Assembly (NCBI GenBank): GCA_022457155.1
Contig: JAJGOT010000202.1
Location: forward strand, 846,001-910,000
Direction of reading: 5' to 3'
Source of the DNA: Cladopsammia gracilis
Lineage: Eukaryota > Cnidaria > Anthozoa > Scleractinia > Dendrophylliidae
Length of the DNA stretch: 64,000 nt
Shown here: positions 34,701 through 46,700 of the stretch, piece after piece
Position numbering within the stretch: the first letter of the stretch is position 1
Layout of the letters: the number at the start of each line of letters is the position of its first letter
The notes under the pieces: generated by a model
Database searches by the model: none
Told to the model about the DNA's origin: nothing
Seen by the model: the letters and a program-made list of their open reading frames with translations, nothing else
Made by a program: the position numbers and the translations under genes

Positions 34701-37700
34701 ATGGATGCCCCTTTGCTTTTTCCTGAGGGGAGAGGGTGGCTGGCTATCTTCCACATGTATTTTCTTCTGAATTAAGGCTAAATTTCATAGGATTTAGCTG
34801 TAGCAAATGGCAGCTAATGGCCAGTGTGAAAATAATGGAGCCCTGTAATAATGGCCAGTGTGGAATTCTTACTTACAGTAGGAAATTATCGTTCAGGCAA
34901 ATAAATAGCTGTAACAGATCAGCATTTAATGCACAATATAATAATCCTACCCTCCCTTTTTGGAGAAAGAAATTTATTAAATCCCCCTCCCCTTCCCCCA
35001 TTCCCCTTCCCCCCTTCCCCTTCTCTTGCTGGCAGCTCTGGGTGACAACAGCAGTGGCCTGGCCAGCCATCTGTTAGACTTTGACTTTTTTACAACAGTA
35101 CTGTACCTTATTGCATCTGGCTCTAGTCAGGTCACCAAAAAAATGGTGGCTAATGCTTGACTAGTGATGTGTGCTGCATTGAGTTTTTATCCTTTTTGGA
35201 CCATAAGTTGAACTTAACCAATCACATACATGTAGGCGATAAAATGCTGATCTCTGACAAGAATCATTTTACTTGTCCGCCCAGTGTAAAATACATGTAC
35301 ATGTAATGTCACAATACCTTATAATCTAACCACTCTATTACATGGTTGAAATACATATCTGTGTGTGTGCCTTTCCAAGACATGATTAGTCTAAAATTAG
35401 TTAGTTTGCTTTTAAATCTCCACAAATTGTATTCGGTCTGTTGGTCCTATGCCATGATCTTTTTGTGAATAATACACAATTTGGTGTACACTGTCAGAGA
35501 TTTTTCTTGTTTTCTGTATGTAATTAATTAACTGTTGTAATTTTTTTTTCTTCTTACTTGACATTTACAGATGTGTTGTCACCCTGATCTCAATCAGTAT
35601 ATCTTAGATGTGCTTCAGACCACAAAGCCATTATTGGAAAAGGTGAACTTTACAAAGCTTTTACTACTATAACATATGTACATGTACACTGTAGCAAGAG
35701 TATAAAATGATATACTTTTTCACGAGAGGGACAATTCTTGACTACAATACGTGCATATAACCACCACTTGAAACCACTTTAAAATGAGTAACCTTAAAAC
35801 CACTGTGACAGTGTTTTTAGTTTATGTGTTTCTTTGGCCATATATGAATAATAATATACACTGGTACACCTTTTTTGATTGTTTGTCAGATAATGTGTGC
35901 ATAGTGTTATTTTTTCCGAGCCCCGTAGGGGTGAGAAAAAATTCGAACAATAAGTAAAATATATGTATCAGCGCATATTTTTTTTATTATCTGTTAAGTA
36001 AGGGATTTATTATTTGACTGCTTAATTTTCCAATTAATTTCTCAATTTACAATTTGCACACTTACAATTTAACTTCACTCTGTTCCTAACCTGTCAAACT
36101 GGTATGCTACAGTGTAATAGGCTCGCATATTTTGCCCATTCTCTTGCACTTATACAGGGTGTCCCAAAAGTACAGATGATTGTGCTCATAAATAGATTTT
36201 TTTTGGCTTTGAGATGATTAATTTTATAAGCCACTTAGCAAAACGGTGACAATTAATTCAGAGCAACTTCCGGCTGTGAAATGCCATAAACGGTTAGATA
36301 ATGGCATAGTTGAATGATAATTTGTCCCCTAGGAAATGAGATAAGTAAAACACAGAAAGTTGTATCAGTCTCAAGGGGGCTCAACTCACTTTTATTTGCA
36401 GTAGGGTGCATGTTTTACTGTAAATCAAAATTTTGCAGGGAAGATAATTATGCTTCGATTGCTTTCGTGACTTCAGCAAGTTTATGACATCTGATCAAAA
36501 TTTATGTTTCAATCATTTCCAAGCGACAGCGGTTAGATAGATATATGTTGTGGTTCAAATTTTTCTTTGGTTTAAAATTTATTAAACCAGTTTGATTTTT
36601 GTTTTCCTTTGTCTCAGATTCATTATCATATTCTGAGACAAAGGAAAACAAAAATCAAACTGGTTTAAAATTTTTTAAACCAAAGAAAAATTTGAACTAC
36701 AACATATACACATGTAGATGCTTTTTTTTACCACAATTGCCGGTAATCTCGCAATCTGATTGGTCGATGTGGGTGGTAAATGAAAGTGCAGACAACAGTG
36801 CTGACGCTAACATCCCGCAATTTCTGTTATTGTGTTAAAAAAAAACAGATTTACACCAGTTTTGCGTGGTGTGGACTCTTATTTACCACGATTTACGTCA
36901 TCACATGGTCAAAATTTGTTGCTGACTGACTCGGCTGCACCCTGTGAGTTCACAACATTTTGACCATGTGATGACGTAAATCGTGGTAAATAAGAGTCCA
37001 CACCACGGAAAACTGGTGGAAATTTGCTCAATTTACCATAGCAACACCAGCTTATTGCCCTTTGTTTTAAACAATGTTATTTTTCTCAAAATCTATAGTC
37101 AGACACTTCATAATGAAACTTTCAAATTTTGCAGTACTCACACGTCATGATCTGCAGACAAAGTTTCAAGAAAATTTTTGTAAGACGGTTTTTTTTAAGG
37201 CATGATAGGCAATACAGTAATAAAGTAAATAATTTACATAATCTAAAAAACATTTCCAAAATGCCCTTCCATATTATTTTAAAACAGCTAGTCATTAAAA
37301 TAATGATTGTCCTTTACTTTGCAATTAAAAGTAAAACAAAAAAGTTTGATCACATGTCATAAACTTGGTGAAGTATGAAAGCAATTGAAGCATGTCTTCT
37401 CTGCAGAAATTTGATTTCAAAACAATCACCCCACGGCAAAAAACAAACAAAACAAAACTAAAAAACACTGAGTCGAGCCTCTTTTATATGTATACATTTT
37501 TTTTTGCTTTCTACATGTAATATTTAGGGTGAAGTCCAGAAAGTTGCCTTGGTGATCTCTAACAAAGTAAGTTACTTACACATGTATATAAACTGTTGGT
37601 ATTTAAAGGCCATGTACATGTCAGTTTCAATTGCAAAGAGTTTTTGCCAAATGCTGTTTGGTAAATTTCTTTCATCTTGTATAATTGGATTTGATTCACT

Positions 37701-40700
37701 GTAGTTTTTAGAAAAACTGAGATCGAAAATTGAGATAATGGAGACTACGATTGATTCTATAGTTGCTGGTCAGTTTTCAGGAATTTGTAGTTTGGATTAA
37801 ACTACATGTAATATACTTACCCATTTTAATTTGCATATTACAGAAACATACATGTACATTATGCCCTGAGAATTGAAAATTCTTGAATAGCTTAAAAATG
37901 TTCAATAAATAATGTATGTTAGTTATGAATATCATGATGATTATCTAAAATAAAATTGCCCCAATGATTGGTAGCGGAGCTCTGCGGGCCCGCGCGGAGC
38001 ACCATACTCATAGAACCAGAGAACCATAGAACCCATGCTCGTCATTTTTCATGGTCATGGCTAGCGGAATGTTTCGCGGGCGCGTTGTGTGCCCGCTGCC
38101 GCCGTCGCTTAGGGTTAACTCGCGGGCGCATAGACCGTCGCAAAACATGCGCGTATGACGCCACACAACAACCGGGATCTTTACAATTTCACGTCACCTG
38201 GGAAAACACTGCTGTGTTTAGCGGAGAAAACTGTTTAAATTAAAGTCGTTATTCTCTTGCATTTTTTCGCGGTTTGCTACTCAAGACAGGGATACTAATT
38301 AAGGGATACTCAGAAGCCGCTATAGTGGAAATAGAACAGCTTTCAGAAATAAAAGCTTGCTTCGAGGATGGGAGCAATGCGGGAAGATGTTTGTCACTTC
38401 GGGTTTCAAACTGAAGAAGCGGAGATTTAAGGGTCTTTCTGCATGTACCGGTATCCATGAACCACTCATTGTCTTCTTTTGTTTGTGAGGTATTGTATTT
38501 TTGGTCTTGTTTTGCATTGTATTATTGTCGTTCTTTGTTCCTTTTGTTTTACGTAATATGTGCTCCGGTACATGCAGAATCTACCAGATTTAAACAAATT
38601 CCAAGCAGTGGAGGGACTCAAAGGTAAAACAAAATACATTTTTCGATGGGAATTTATGTTGATATCAATCTGTGATTGACTTTTTCTTTGTTCTCGCTAG
38701 TTTTGGAGAATTGTTTATAACACACGCTCAATTAAATTCAGTTGTTTTGATTTCTTTTATCGGAGACATCTCGGCCTCGATGAGCTCTTGATGGTTCGCG
38801 TTTTGCTTTTAAACATAAACTTATGGAGATTTGAATAAAATTTTTCGAAAGAAGATTGTGTTGTCCATTTTTATGTGTTTGTTCATTCATTACATAGCTT
38901 GAAAAGCGATTTTATGTAAACAAAACAAGACTTGGATTTTATAGTTCTAACTTCACTCGCGTGGTCTTGCAAATATGTTTGTGTATTTTTTGCAATTTTG
39001 ATTTCCAAATCAGTTTCTCGGACAATTTCTTATAAGCAGCAGGTGCATTTTATTTGGAAATTAGTCGTACTAGTTATTCTAGACGGAGAAAAAGTTGTTT
39101 TTGTGAACTTTTGTACGGTCTAATGTACTGTGCAAACGGTCGCGTAAGTCTGTTTTTGAGAATTGCTAAAATTAAAAGATAGCCCGGTCGTCAATTTTAT
39201 TCTTGTGCTTTCGACCTTTCACCTCAGTTAAGTTTATCATCGGCTTTCTGTTCAAAGAGCGACGCTGTTAGGCTCAGGCTATCTATATATATTACATGTA
39301 TAAGGGATTGGATTGCTGACACTGTTTCATCATAATATTTTTTTTTCCTGCAGTAGAAAACGATTTCTGTGTTTATGTCGCGGTTTAAATTGTTCCTTTG
39401 GTTTGAAAATTCCAAACCGGTTTCATTTTTATTTCCCTTTGTCTCAGATTCACAAGATTTCTTAAGTGGAATCAAGGGATAATAGTTGCGTATATTGAAA
39501 TAATTTAGCCTGCGTAGCTGGCGGTTTTGTTGGCAAGTGCGATGCTGCATTCGCCGCTGCTGATTTCCCTTTCGTAAACGGTCGATGCCATTTTTAACGG
39601 TCGATGCCATTATTAGCAAACGGTCGATGCCATTTTTAACGGTCGATGCCATCATTAGCATTCATTAGTAACCAAGCCTTCTTGTAATGGTCGATGCTAT
39701 TTCTGTCTAGTTTATGCCTGGATTGGGACGAAAATAGGCTATCATTATTAGATCAAATTGGGCCTAGGTAAAGCGATTATTAGATCTAAGCTAGATTCAC
39801 GGTTAGGTGAGATTTAGGGTTAGGGTGACCCGTTATTGATATATATTAAGAAAAGCATGTTTTATAATTAAATTTTTCTTGGGTTTGCCGGATCAACTCA
39901 GTGGTCTAGTGGTAAGAGAGAGATGTTAGCATGCAGAGGTTCCGGGTTCGATTCCAGGTAATTATATTCCATTTTTCTTTTTCTGATAGAAAAAATAATT
40001 CTAAAATTGGTGAAAATTTTTCTAAGTGTCGCTAAAATGGCAACGACCGTTTACGAAAGGGAAATGCGCTTCGCCGCTTGTTTTCGCGGCTTCACCGCTC
40101 GCGCTATCCTCGCGGCTTTGCCTCTCGCAGCATCGCGCGCGCGAACAAAACCGCCAGCTACGCAGGCTAGAAATAATTTTGCTTTCGAGCGTGAAAATGC
40201 TAAGTATCGTATAAGCAGAAGTGTTAGAGAAAAAGGTACACACTACTCCTTTGTTCTCTCTCAGCAATTTGTGCCAATTGAGCGGTTTGTGTTTGATATT
40301 GGGAATCCAGAAGAAACATCCACAACACCAAGGTCAGGTTTGTGTTTCCGGCTTTTCTTACATGTATACCATGTAATTAAATGTTGGCGTAATATTTTGA
40401 AAAGAGAAACTGCTGTGATCCCCTCCTTGAAAATTGTAAGGGTCCCGCCAATATTTTAGGAGTGACCGATTCAAGTTAAGTAACGAACTATTATTTTATT
40501 ATTGTCTGTGGGCCTAAAGTTTGTCTAGCCAGTGTAGTTGCACGCGCCCAATGCCTTCATGTGCCTCCCGCGCTCTTGGAAAGGAAACGGCTGCTACACA
40601 ACCACGGTGAGCATGCGCAATGTCTTTCTTAGTCGGCCGGCTGCAAAAATTTCCCGCGTAAAAATTTAAAAGCAAACCATTGCAACAACCCGGTGTCGCG

Positions 40701-43700
40701 ATAAAAAATTCGAGAACAACAGAAATACATAAAAAATAAGAAAAGTCCGTTAAAGATAAGGTTTTTACTTTGAGAGCTCAAAGTTCATAACTTTTTCCTC
40801 CAAAATAGTTTCAAGCTTATTTTTTTTTTAAAGCGAAGTATGTAGAGAATGGTCCAGCAGCGCTGTTTCCATTTTGTTTACTACTGTTAGAATGCGTGAC
40901 AACCAGGACAATGGTTGCCTGTACTGAAATAATTTTCTCACCCCCACCCCCACCCCCACCCCCCCCCCCCCCCTTCCCACCTTGGTGGGATGCTAAACCT
41001 CAACCGGATTCATGCACCAGGCTTTAGTTGGTTTCACATATTTGACCGCGGTGGGGTGAAGATCTTTCGTTGTGTGTTTTCTTAATGTAATGTACTTTGT
41101 GATGATTGTGTTTCTTTTGAAGCGATGACAATTTCCTGTTGCATACGGAGAAAAGCCTCAGAGGTTTCTTGTTGAAGATTAATACATGCGATGCCTTATT
41201 AGAGCCTATTCCCTCAGGTACAATTTATCCACATGTTTTTCTACTGTAATACCCTGGATACCAGCGGTTTGTATAGGTAATAGGACTTGCTGCCCAATAT
41301 GGAAATGATTGGATGAAAAAAAATTTAAATCCAATTATTTCCAAATTGGACAGGTATGTAGTCCTGTTACTTTTTATTAATAACTATATTTTTATCGCTG
41401 CTGCGTAGAATTTTGAGAGTAAAGCATCGAGCTTCCCAACAGGTATGTCTCGAAAAGGCTCTGTTCTTTGCGTTCTAACAGGGGTCGGACTTAATTTTTT
41501 AGTTCACTAGCAAAGTTTTTCAATAAGATTTTTAAGATTTTTTTTTAGTAAGGTCACTAGCTGTTGTTTTGCAGTCATTTTTTCTTTGATGACTTTGAAA
41601 GTAAGGTAAAAATAACTAAATAGTAAACTGTTAATTTTGTGGTCTTCTTTGCCGTTGTCCTGTTGTTTCTTTGGCGGCTCGGGGTAGTCGGGCAAGACGT
41701 TATCATCACCAGTCATGTTACCGGTAGTCTTAGAGGTCGAGGGCCTCTTGAAAAAAGCGGTTATTTTAAACACCTACAACAAAAGTGGCTCACAAAGCGT
41801 GAAATTCGTTCTCTTCTGCATGTCACGTTGCTGATTCCAACAAAATGTGAATGCGTGGATAAAGTTAGGCTCGATTTCCGCTGCTTTCTCGCGTCCGGTC
41901 TCTGAGCCTCCCCGGGGGAGGAGCGCGGGCTCGTTTCCCGAACAGCGGCTGGTAGTCGAGCCTAGGATAAAGTGTGCACGGGTTCTGTGTAAAACTACGC
42001 TTATTTTCCCCCGAAGATGACATTTGATGATGTCCGAATTTTTGCCAACAAATTCTCCAAGAACATTCACTTTTTCCCTCCAACTTTTATTAGAGAAATG
42101 CTTACTCATAAAAGTTTGCTAGAGGATATTTTTCAGACTCGCAACTTCCAAAACTAAAACACTCGCATTTTGCGAGTTGTGAGTGTTGGTTTCGAGCCCT
42201 GGGCTGAACTCCGCTCGCAAGTTACATTGAATCATGTTGATGTGTTTTTGTTCGTGCTTTTGTTTTGGTTTCCTTCCATCATGGCGTTTAATGCTGTCTC
42301 TGCTTTCTCGAGAAACCTGCTATGTTCTTGCCGGTTCCCTCCTGGCTGTTCGTCCGCAAAAAACCTTGTCAAATAAATCGCTTGAAACAACAACAACAAA
42401 AAAAAAAGGGAAAAAATGTCATAGGTGCTTGTATGGGTTATAGATAGATGATCTAATTATATATCTTTACTGAAAATCGGCGTGCGGGCGGCGAAGCCGC
42501 GCGAAAGATACCCAAACCCTTTTATGTGGCTCATTTTACTCTTTATATATATATTTAACAAATCGACCGCATTTTTCCATGGTCTATACTCTCATCGACC
42601 ATAGAAATGACGTCATAAAATGTTCAAAACTCAAGTGGAACCACGAGCCGTTAGGCGAGTGGTTTCACTGCCAAGTTTTGAACATTTTATGGCGTCATTT
42701 CTATGGTCGATGAGAGTATAGACCATGGAAAAATGCGGTCGATTTGTTTTTTACAATAACAAACTTGAATAACTGCGAGCGCCGAGCGAACGAGTTTGCG
42801 GGAATCATTTTAAAAAATCAAGATAAACAACCTAACACTGACAAACTGCTGCAAAATGTTTTTTGCGTGGGGAATAATTAAAGCCTTAACTTTTTATGTG
42901 AATAAATTATGTAACGAAAAAGGCTCACAAAAATCCTCTTCAGCTTAAATCATCGCTAGAATCTTTTAATATAAATTTTAACACAGCAAAACAAAGAGCC
43001 GTTATTCGGCAAATTTTAGAGAACCGCGCTCGGCGATAATCGCAAAATAGAGCACAATAACCTCACACAAAGTCAAATATAAAATTACTAGGCACAGTTT
43101 ACAAAGCTAACCTTTTTCAAATTTGAAATATCTTCAAATAATCCGATGAATCTTTGCTCCAAGTTGTTTTCGGCTCTTTCGGGCGCCGGCGACTGATTCC
43201 GTGGATTTTCCCGTGAAACTACGACAAGTTGTTTGTCCTTTTTGCTTCGCACTTAATTCCAGGCAAGTTTAGCTGATTGTAAATTAAATTTAACTGACGA
43301 GAGAGCATTCTTTTCATTGAAGAATTCCAGTTTTAAGTGCATTTTTCACTGTTTGAAGAACCCGTAGCGCCGAAAGTTTGACAAAACTAACAGCGTTGCG
43401 TTACCTGTTACGTCATTTTCATGGTCTATACTCTCATCGACCATAGAAATGAGCCAATCAGCGCGCGGGAATTCACACAGTTATTGTAAAATTTATATTA
43501 AATAATACGCTTTGATTCTCTCCCAGAGTCGATTATTGAGAAATGTAATGAAATTCTAACTTTTGAGTCTGTTGACGAAATCCTATGGAGTGACCATTCA
43601 AATAAAGCCTCTTCAGCAGTACATTTGTATGGTGCCATTTGTTTTTCAATATATTACAAAACAAAATATGGGATTTTTTTTAATTTTGATCTTTGGCACT

Positions 43701-46700
43701 TTTGGGAGTTAAAAGTTTAACGGACCTCTGGAACTGGAACCAGGGTACTGTAATTGAACTAAGCTAAAAACTGTTTTGATGCCTCAGTTGCTGTTTGGGC
43801 CAATCCTCCCATTCCCCCTCCTCAACACTGTCAAACCCCAACTGGTTATTGGGTATTGCAGTTTGTAAATAAATGAGAGGAGTAGACTGCTAGCAGCCCT
43901 GTTCCCAGTTGTCCTGGCGCGTAATCAGATATGAGGTTACCCATCAGGCTTTTAGAGAAGATTCTTGCAATCCCGTTCAGTCCCACGCCCCTTCGTTTCG
44001 CTCGCTTAGCGCATTTACACTGTAAACCGAGGATGATGCTGGATAGCCTGTGTACAGACGTCTCTGATGCTGGGTAGCCAGTGTACAGACGTCTCTGATG
44101 CTGGATAGCCTGTGTGCAGACGTCTCTTATTTCTTAATAATTTGCTTCGCGCAGAAAAGGAAATCGAGACGTATGCGCGCAGGCTAAGGCTGGACTGCTA
44201 GAAATTCCTTTGTAGGTAGTACACCGGGTTAACTAATTCTGCGAGTGTGGGAAGGTCCTTTAACAGTCGCGTTCGAATGTAGGCCACTGTCAGACTAATT
44301 AAACCTCTTGATATATCATCAGAGATGATGCCTTCCGAAGATTAGGGATGGGGAATGCTAACTTTGAGACTTGTTTCCAAAAACATGAGTCAAAAGTGGT
44401 CGTTTAACAAGTTATTGTACTATTTCCAGTTCGTTCTCTGGAGTACTTCTCTCTTCTTCTTTGTCCTTCAGGGTGTACATTTTCCATTCTCGTTTATACT
44501 AAGGAATCTTCGTTCTTGAAGCTGCAAGAGGACCGCAAAGTTCAGGTAAGTTCTGAATCAATGGAAACAGTTTATTAGGGTCGAGAAAGACTGTGCAATG
44601 TTCATGGCGTGTCACGAGAGTGGGACAAAGAACAAATCTGAGTCCCCAACAGGCATTCAACCTATGAGCCTCTGCAAACCGGTAAGATACTCTTGACTAA
44701 TCACTGAGCTACGAGAGACTCGTGACGAGCTAGGCTATAAATTATAAAGGTTGGCGCCATTGTGAGTGCGCTGTTGTGTATAGATTACATACGCTGGTAC
44801 ATAGCTCGAAAATAACCTCTGCTCGCAGGATACGAGTCCATAAGTCGTTTAAGGACGATGGAGTGTAGCCCTGGCGTTGTTGCTCGTGTCGCAGTAGACG
44901 AGTTCAGTGTAGATTTGGCTCTGAGTTTTCTTTTTCTTTTTCTCGTGTCACATTAGGGTATGCAAATTTATGCACGCATATATTTTAGATTCTCTGGTCT
45001 GATTGGTTGGCACGCGACCTCGTGATCTCGCTCTTGATTTAAAGATGGCGGAGAAATCTATCCGTGTGTTGACTTGAGAAGCAGAAGGAAGAATTACAGC
45101 GTACAAGTTTTCAAGACAATGCGAGGCATTCATCGATGGATAGGACCGTTTTATATTGTGTTCGCTGCTTGTTGCTGTGGGATTTTTGTTCCGGCAAGTT
45201 TTGTGTTTTATATAATTTGCTATCAGTTGCTTAGCGATCGAGGTTTCAAGTGTTAACTACTGAATGTAGTGAATGTAGTGTAGTCTTACTTTTTAGACAT
45301 AAAAGCACTCAAAACACTCGGGAATTAATACTGCAATGGGTTAAATACGCCACGATTTCAAGCAATGTACAGCTTCTTGTTAAACAGAAACAATTAGCAA
45401 AAATTTGACATTACGTGCAATTATCCAACGTTAACTGTATTTCAATTCATTTTCATTGTTTTCTTTGCGAACAAGACACTGCGGATAACTGCTTATCGCC
45501 AAGATACGAGGTTAGGGCGGAAGCTGTGGTGCTGCGTCGCAATTTTCCCTTCCGTAAACAAGCGATGCCATTTTAGCGACACTATCAGAAAAAGAAAAAT
45601 GCAATTAATTACCCAGAATCGAACCCGGAACCTCTACATGCTAGCATCTCTCCTTTACCACTAGACCACTGGGTTGATCCGGTAAACCCAAGAAAATTTT
45701 AATTATAAAAGGTGCTTTTCTTAATATATATCAATAACGAGTCACTCTAACCCTAAATGTTATCTAACCGCGAATCTAGCTTATAGATCTAATAATCGCT
45801 TTACCTAAACCCAGTTTTATCTAATAATGATAGCCTACTTTCATCCCAATCCAGGCATAAACAAGAGAGAAATGGCATCGACCATTACAAAAGGCCTGGT
45901 TACCAATGAATGCTAATGATGGCATTGACCGTTAAAAATGGCATCGCTTGTTTACGAAAGGGAAATCGGCTACTGCGTCGGTGAAGAACGTGAAACAGGC
46001 AAATTTGGTATGGGCTGGGTTGATCAAGTAGGTTGGCTACCATATTGGCAAACTCCTAATAGCTGGTAATCTTGTGTTTTCACACGACAAACTTACACAC
46101 ACACCTGAACCTCGTTCTCAGGGTTGTTTCTTCTCGAGGGAGGGAGGGTTAGGACCCTGTGAGACGAGGTTGCACAGACTGAAGTTGCAGCAAAGGTTCA
46201 GACGTGGAATACAAGTTTGCCAACTCAAAGAAAAATTGGAGAAAAATTTGGCAAGGATAGAAGAAAGTTCTATTTGTCGCCAACAACTTGCTAACATGTT
46301 CGCCAACTGTTTATGTCATGTTCACACACGACAACTTGAGTTTGCCAATTTGAGTTTGTCGTATGAAGGTGTCTTTCGTGAAGATATTAGGGAGTTTAAG
46401 CAACGACGACGGCATCGCCAAGAAAAACACCACTTGAAAAAAGAATTCGCGCTATTTTGAACTACTTTGCAGTTGTTACAATTTGTTTAGTTTCTCTAAT
46501 GTGACTGGATTGTCCTGGCGCTGAATTTGTACGGATGGCTTTTAAGTTCAAATAGAGAAATGAAAATTAACTGTCGTGTGTTCACTTTTTCCACCCCACA
46601 AAACCTATAATTTTATCATTTGACCTTGTTGTTTTGCAGGGAACAGCAAAAAAGTGTACCAAAATGTAAAACGCACGTGCAGAAACATTGTTTTCGCTCT

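Larger units (their letters stand above)
39500..40175. mobile_element. Outer TIR element in MAD2L2 intron 4
   Basis: AGCCTGCGTAGCTGGCGGTT near 39508 is repeated in inverse near 40150, with AAATAATTT just outside both. GCGATGCTGC follows inside on the left and its complement GCAGCATCGC on the right. It encloses the tRNA-bearing element at 39563-40065 and ends about 90 bp before exon 5. Confidence 0.55.

Noticed and set aside
37705..37769. Possible extra MAD2L2 exon between GTAG and GTCAG (frame [18 protein letters not shown])
   Set aside because: Its length would shift the phase before the exon at 40265, and the family sequence is continuous from ISNK to QFVPIERF without it.
39893..39962. Functional tRNA gene
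   Set aside because: A and B boxes are present, but the acceptor and anticodon stems do not pair properly and the segment is part of a repeated element.
46074..46460. 128-codon frame as a gene in MAD2L2 intron 7
   Set aside because: Its Arg/Gln-rich C-terminus overlaps the end of a MITE (AAGCAACGACGACGG) and it has no recognisable domain.
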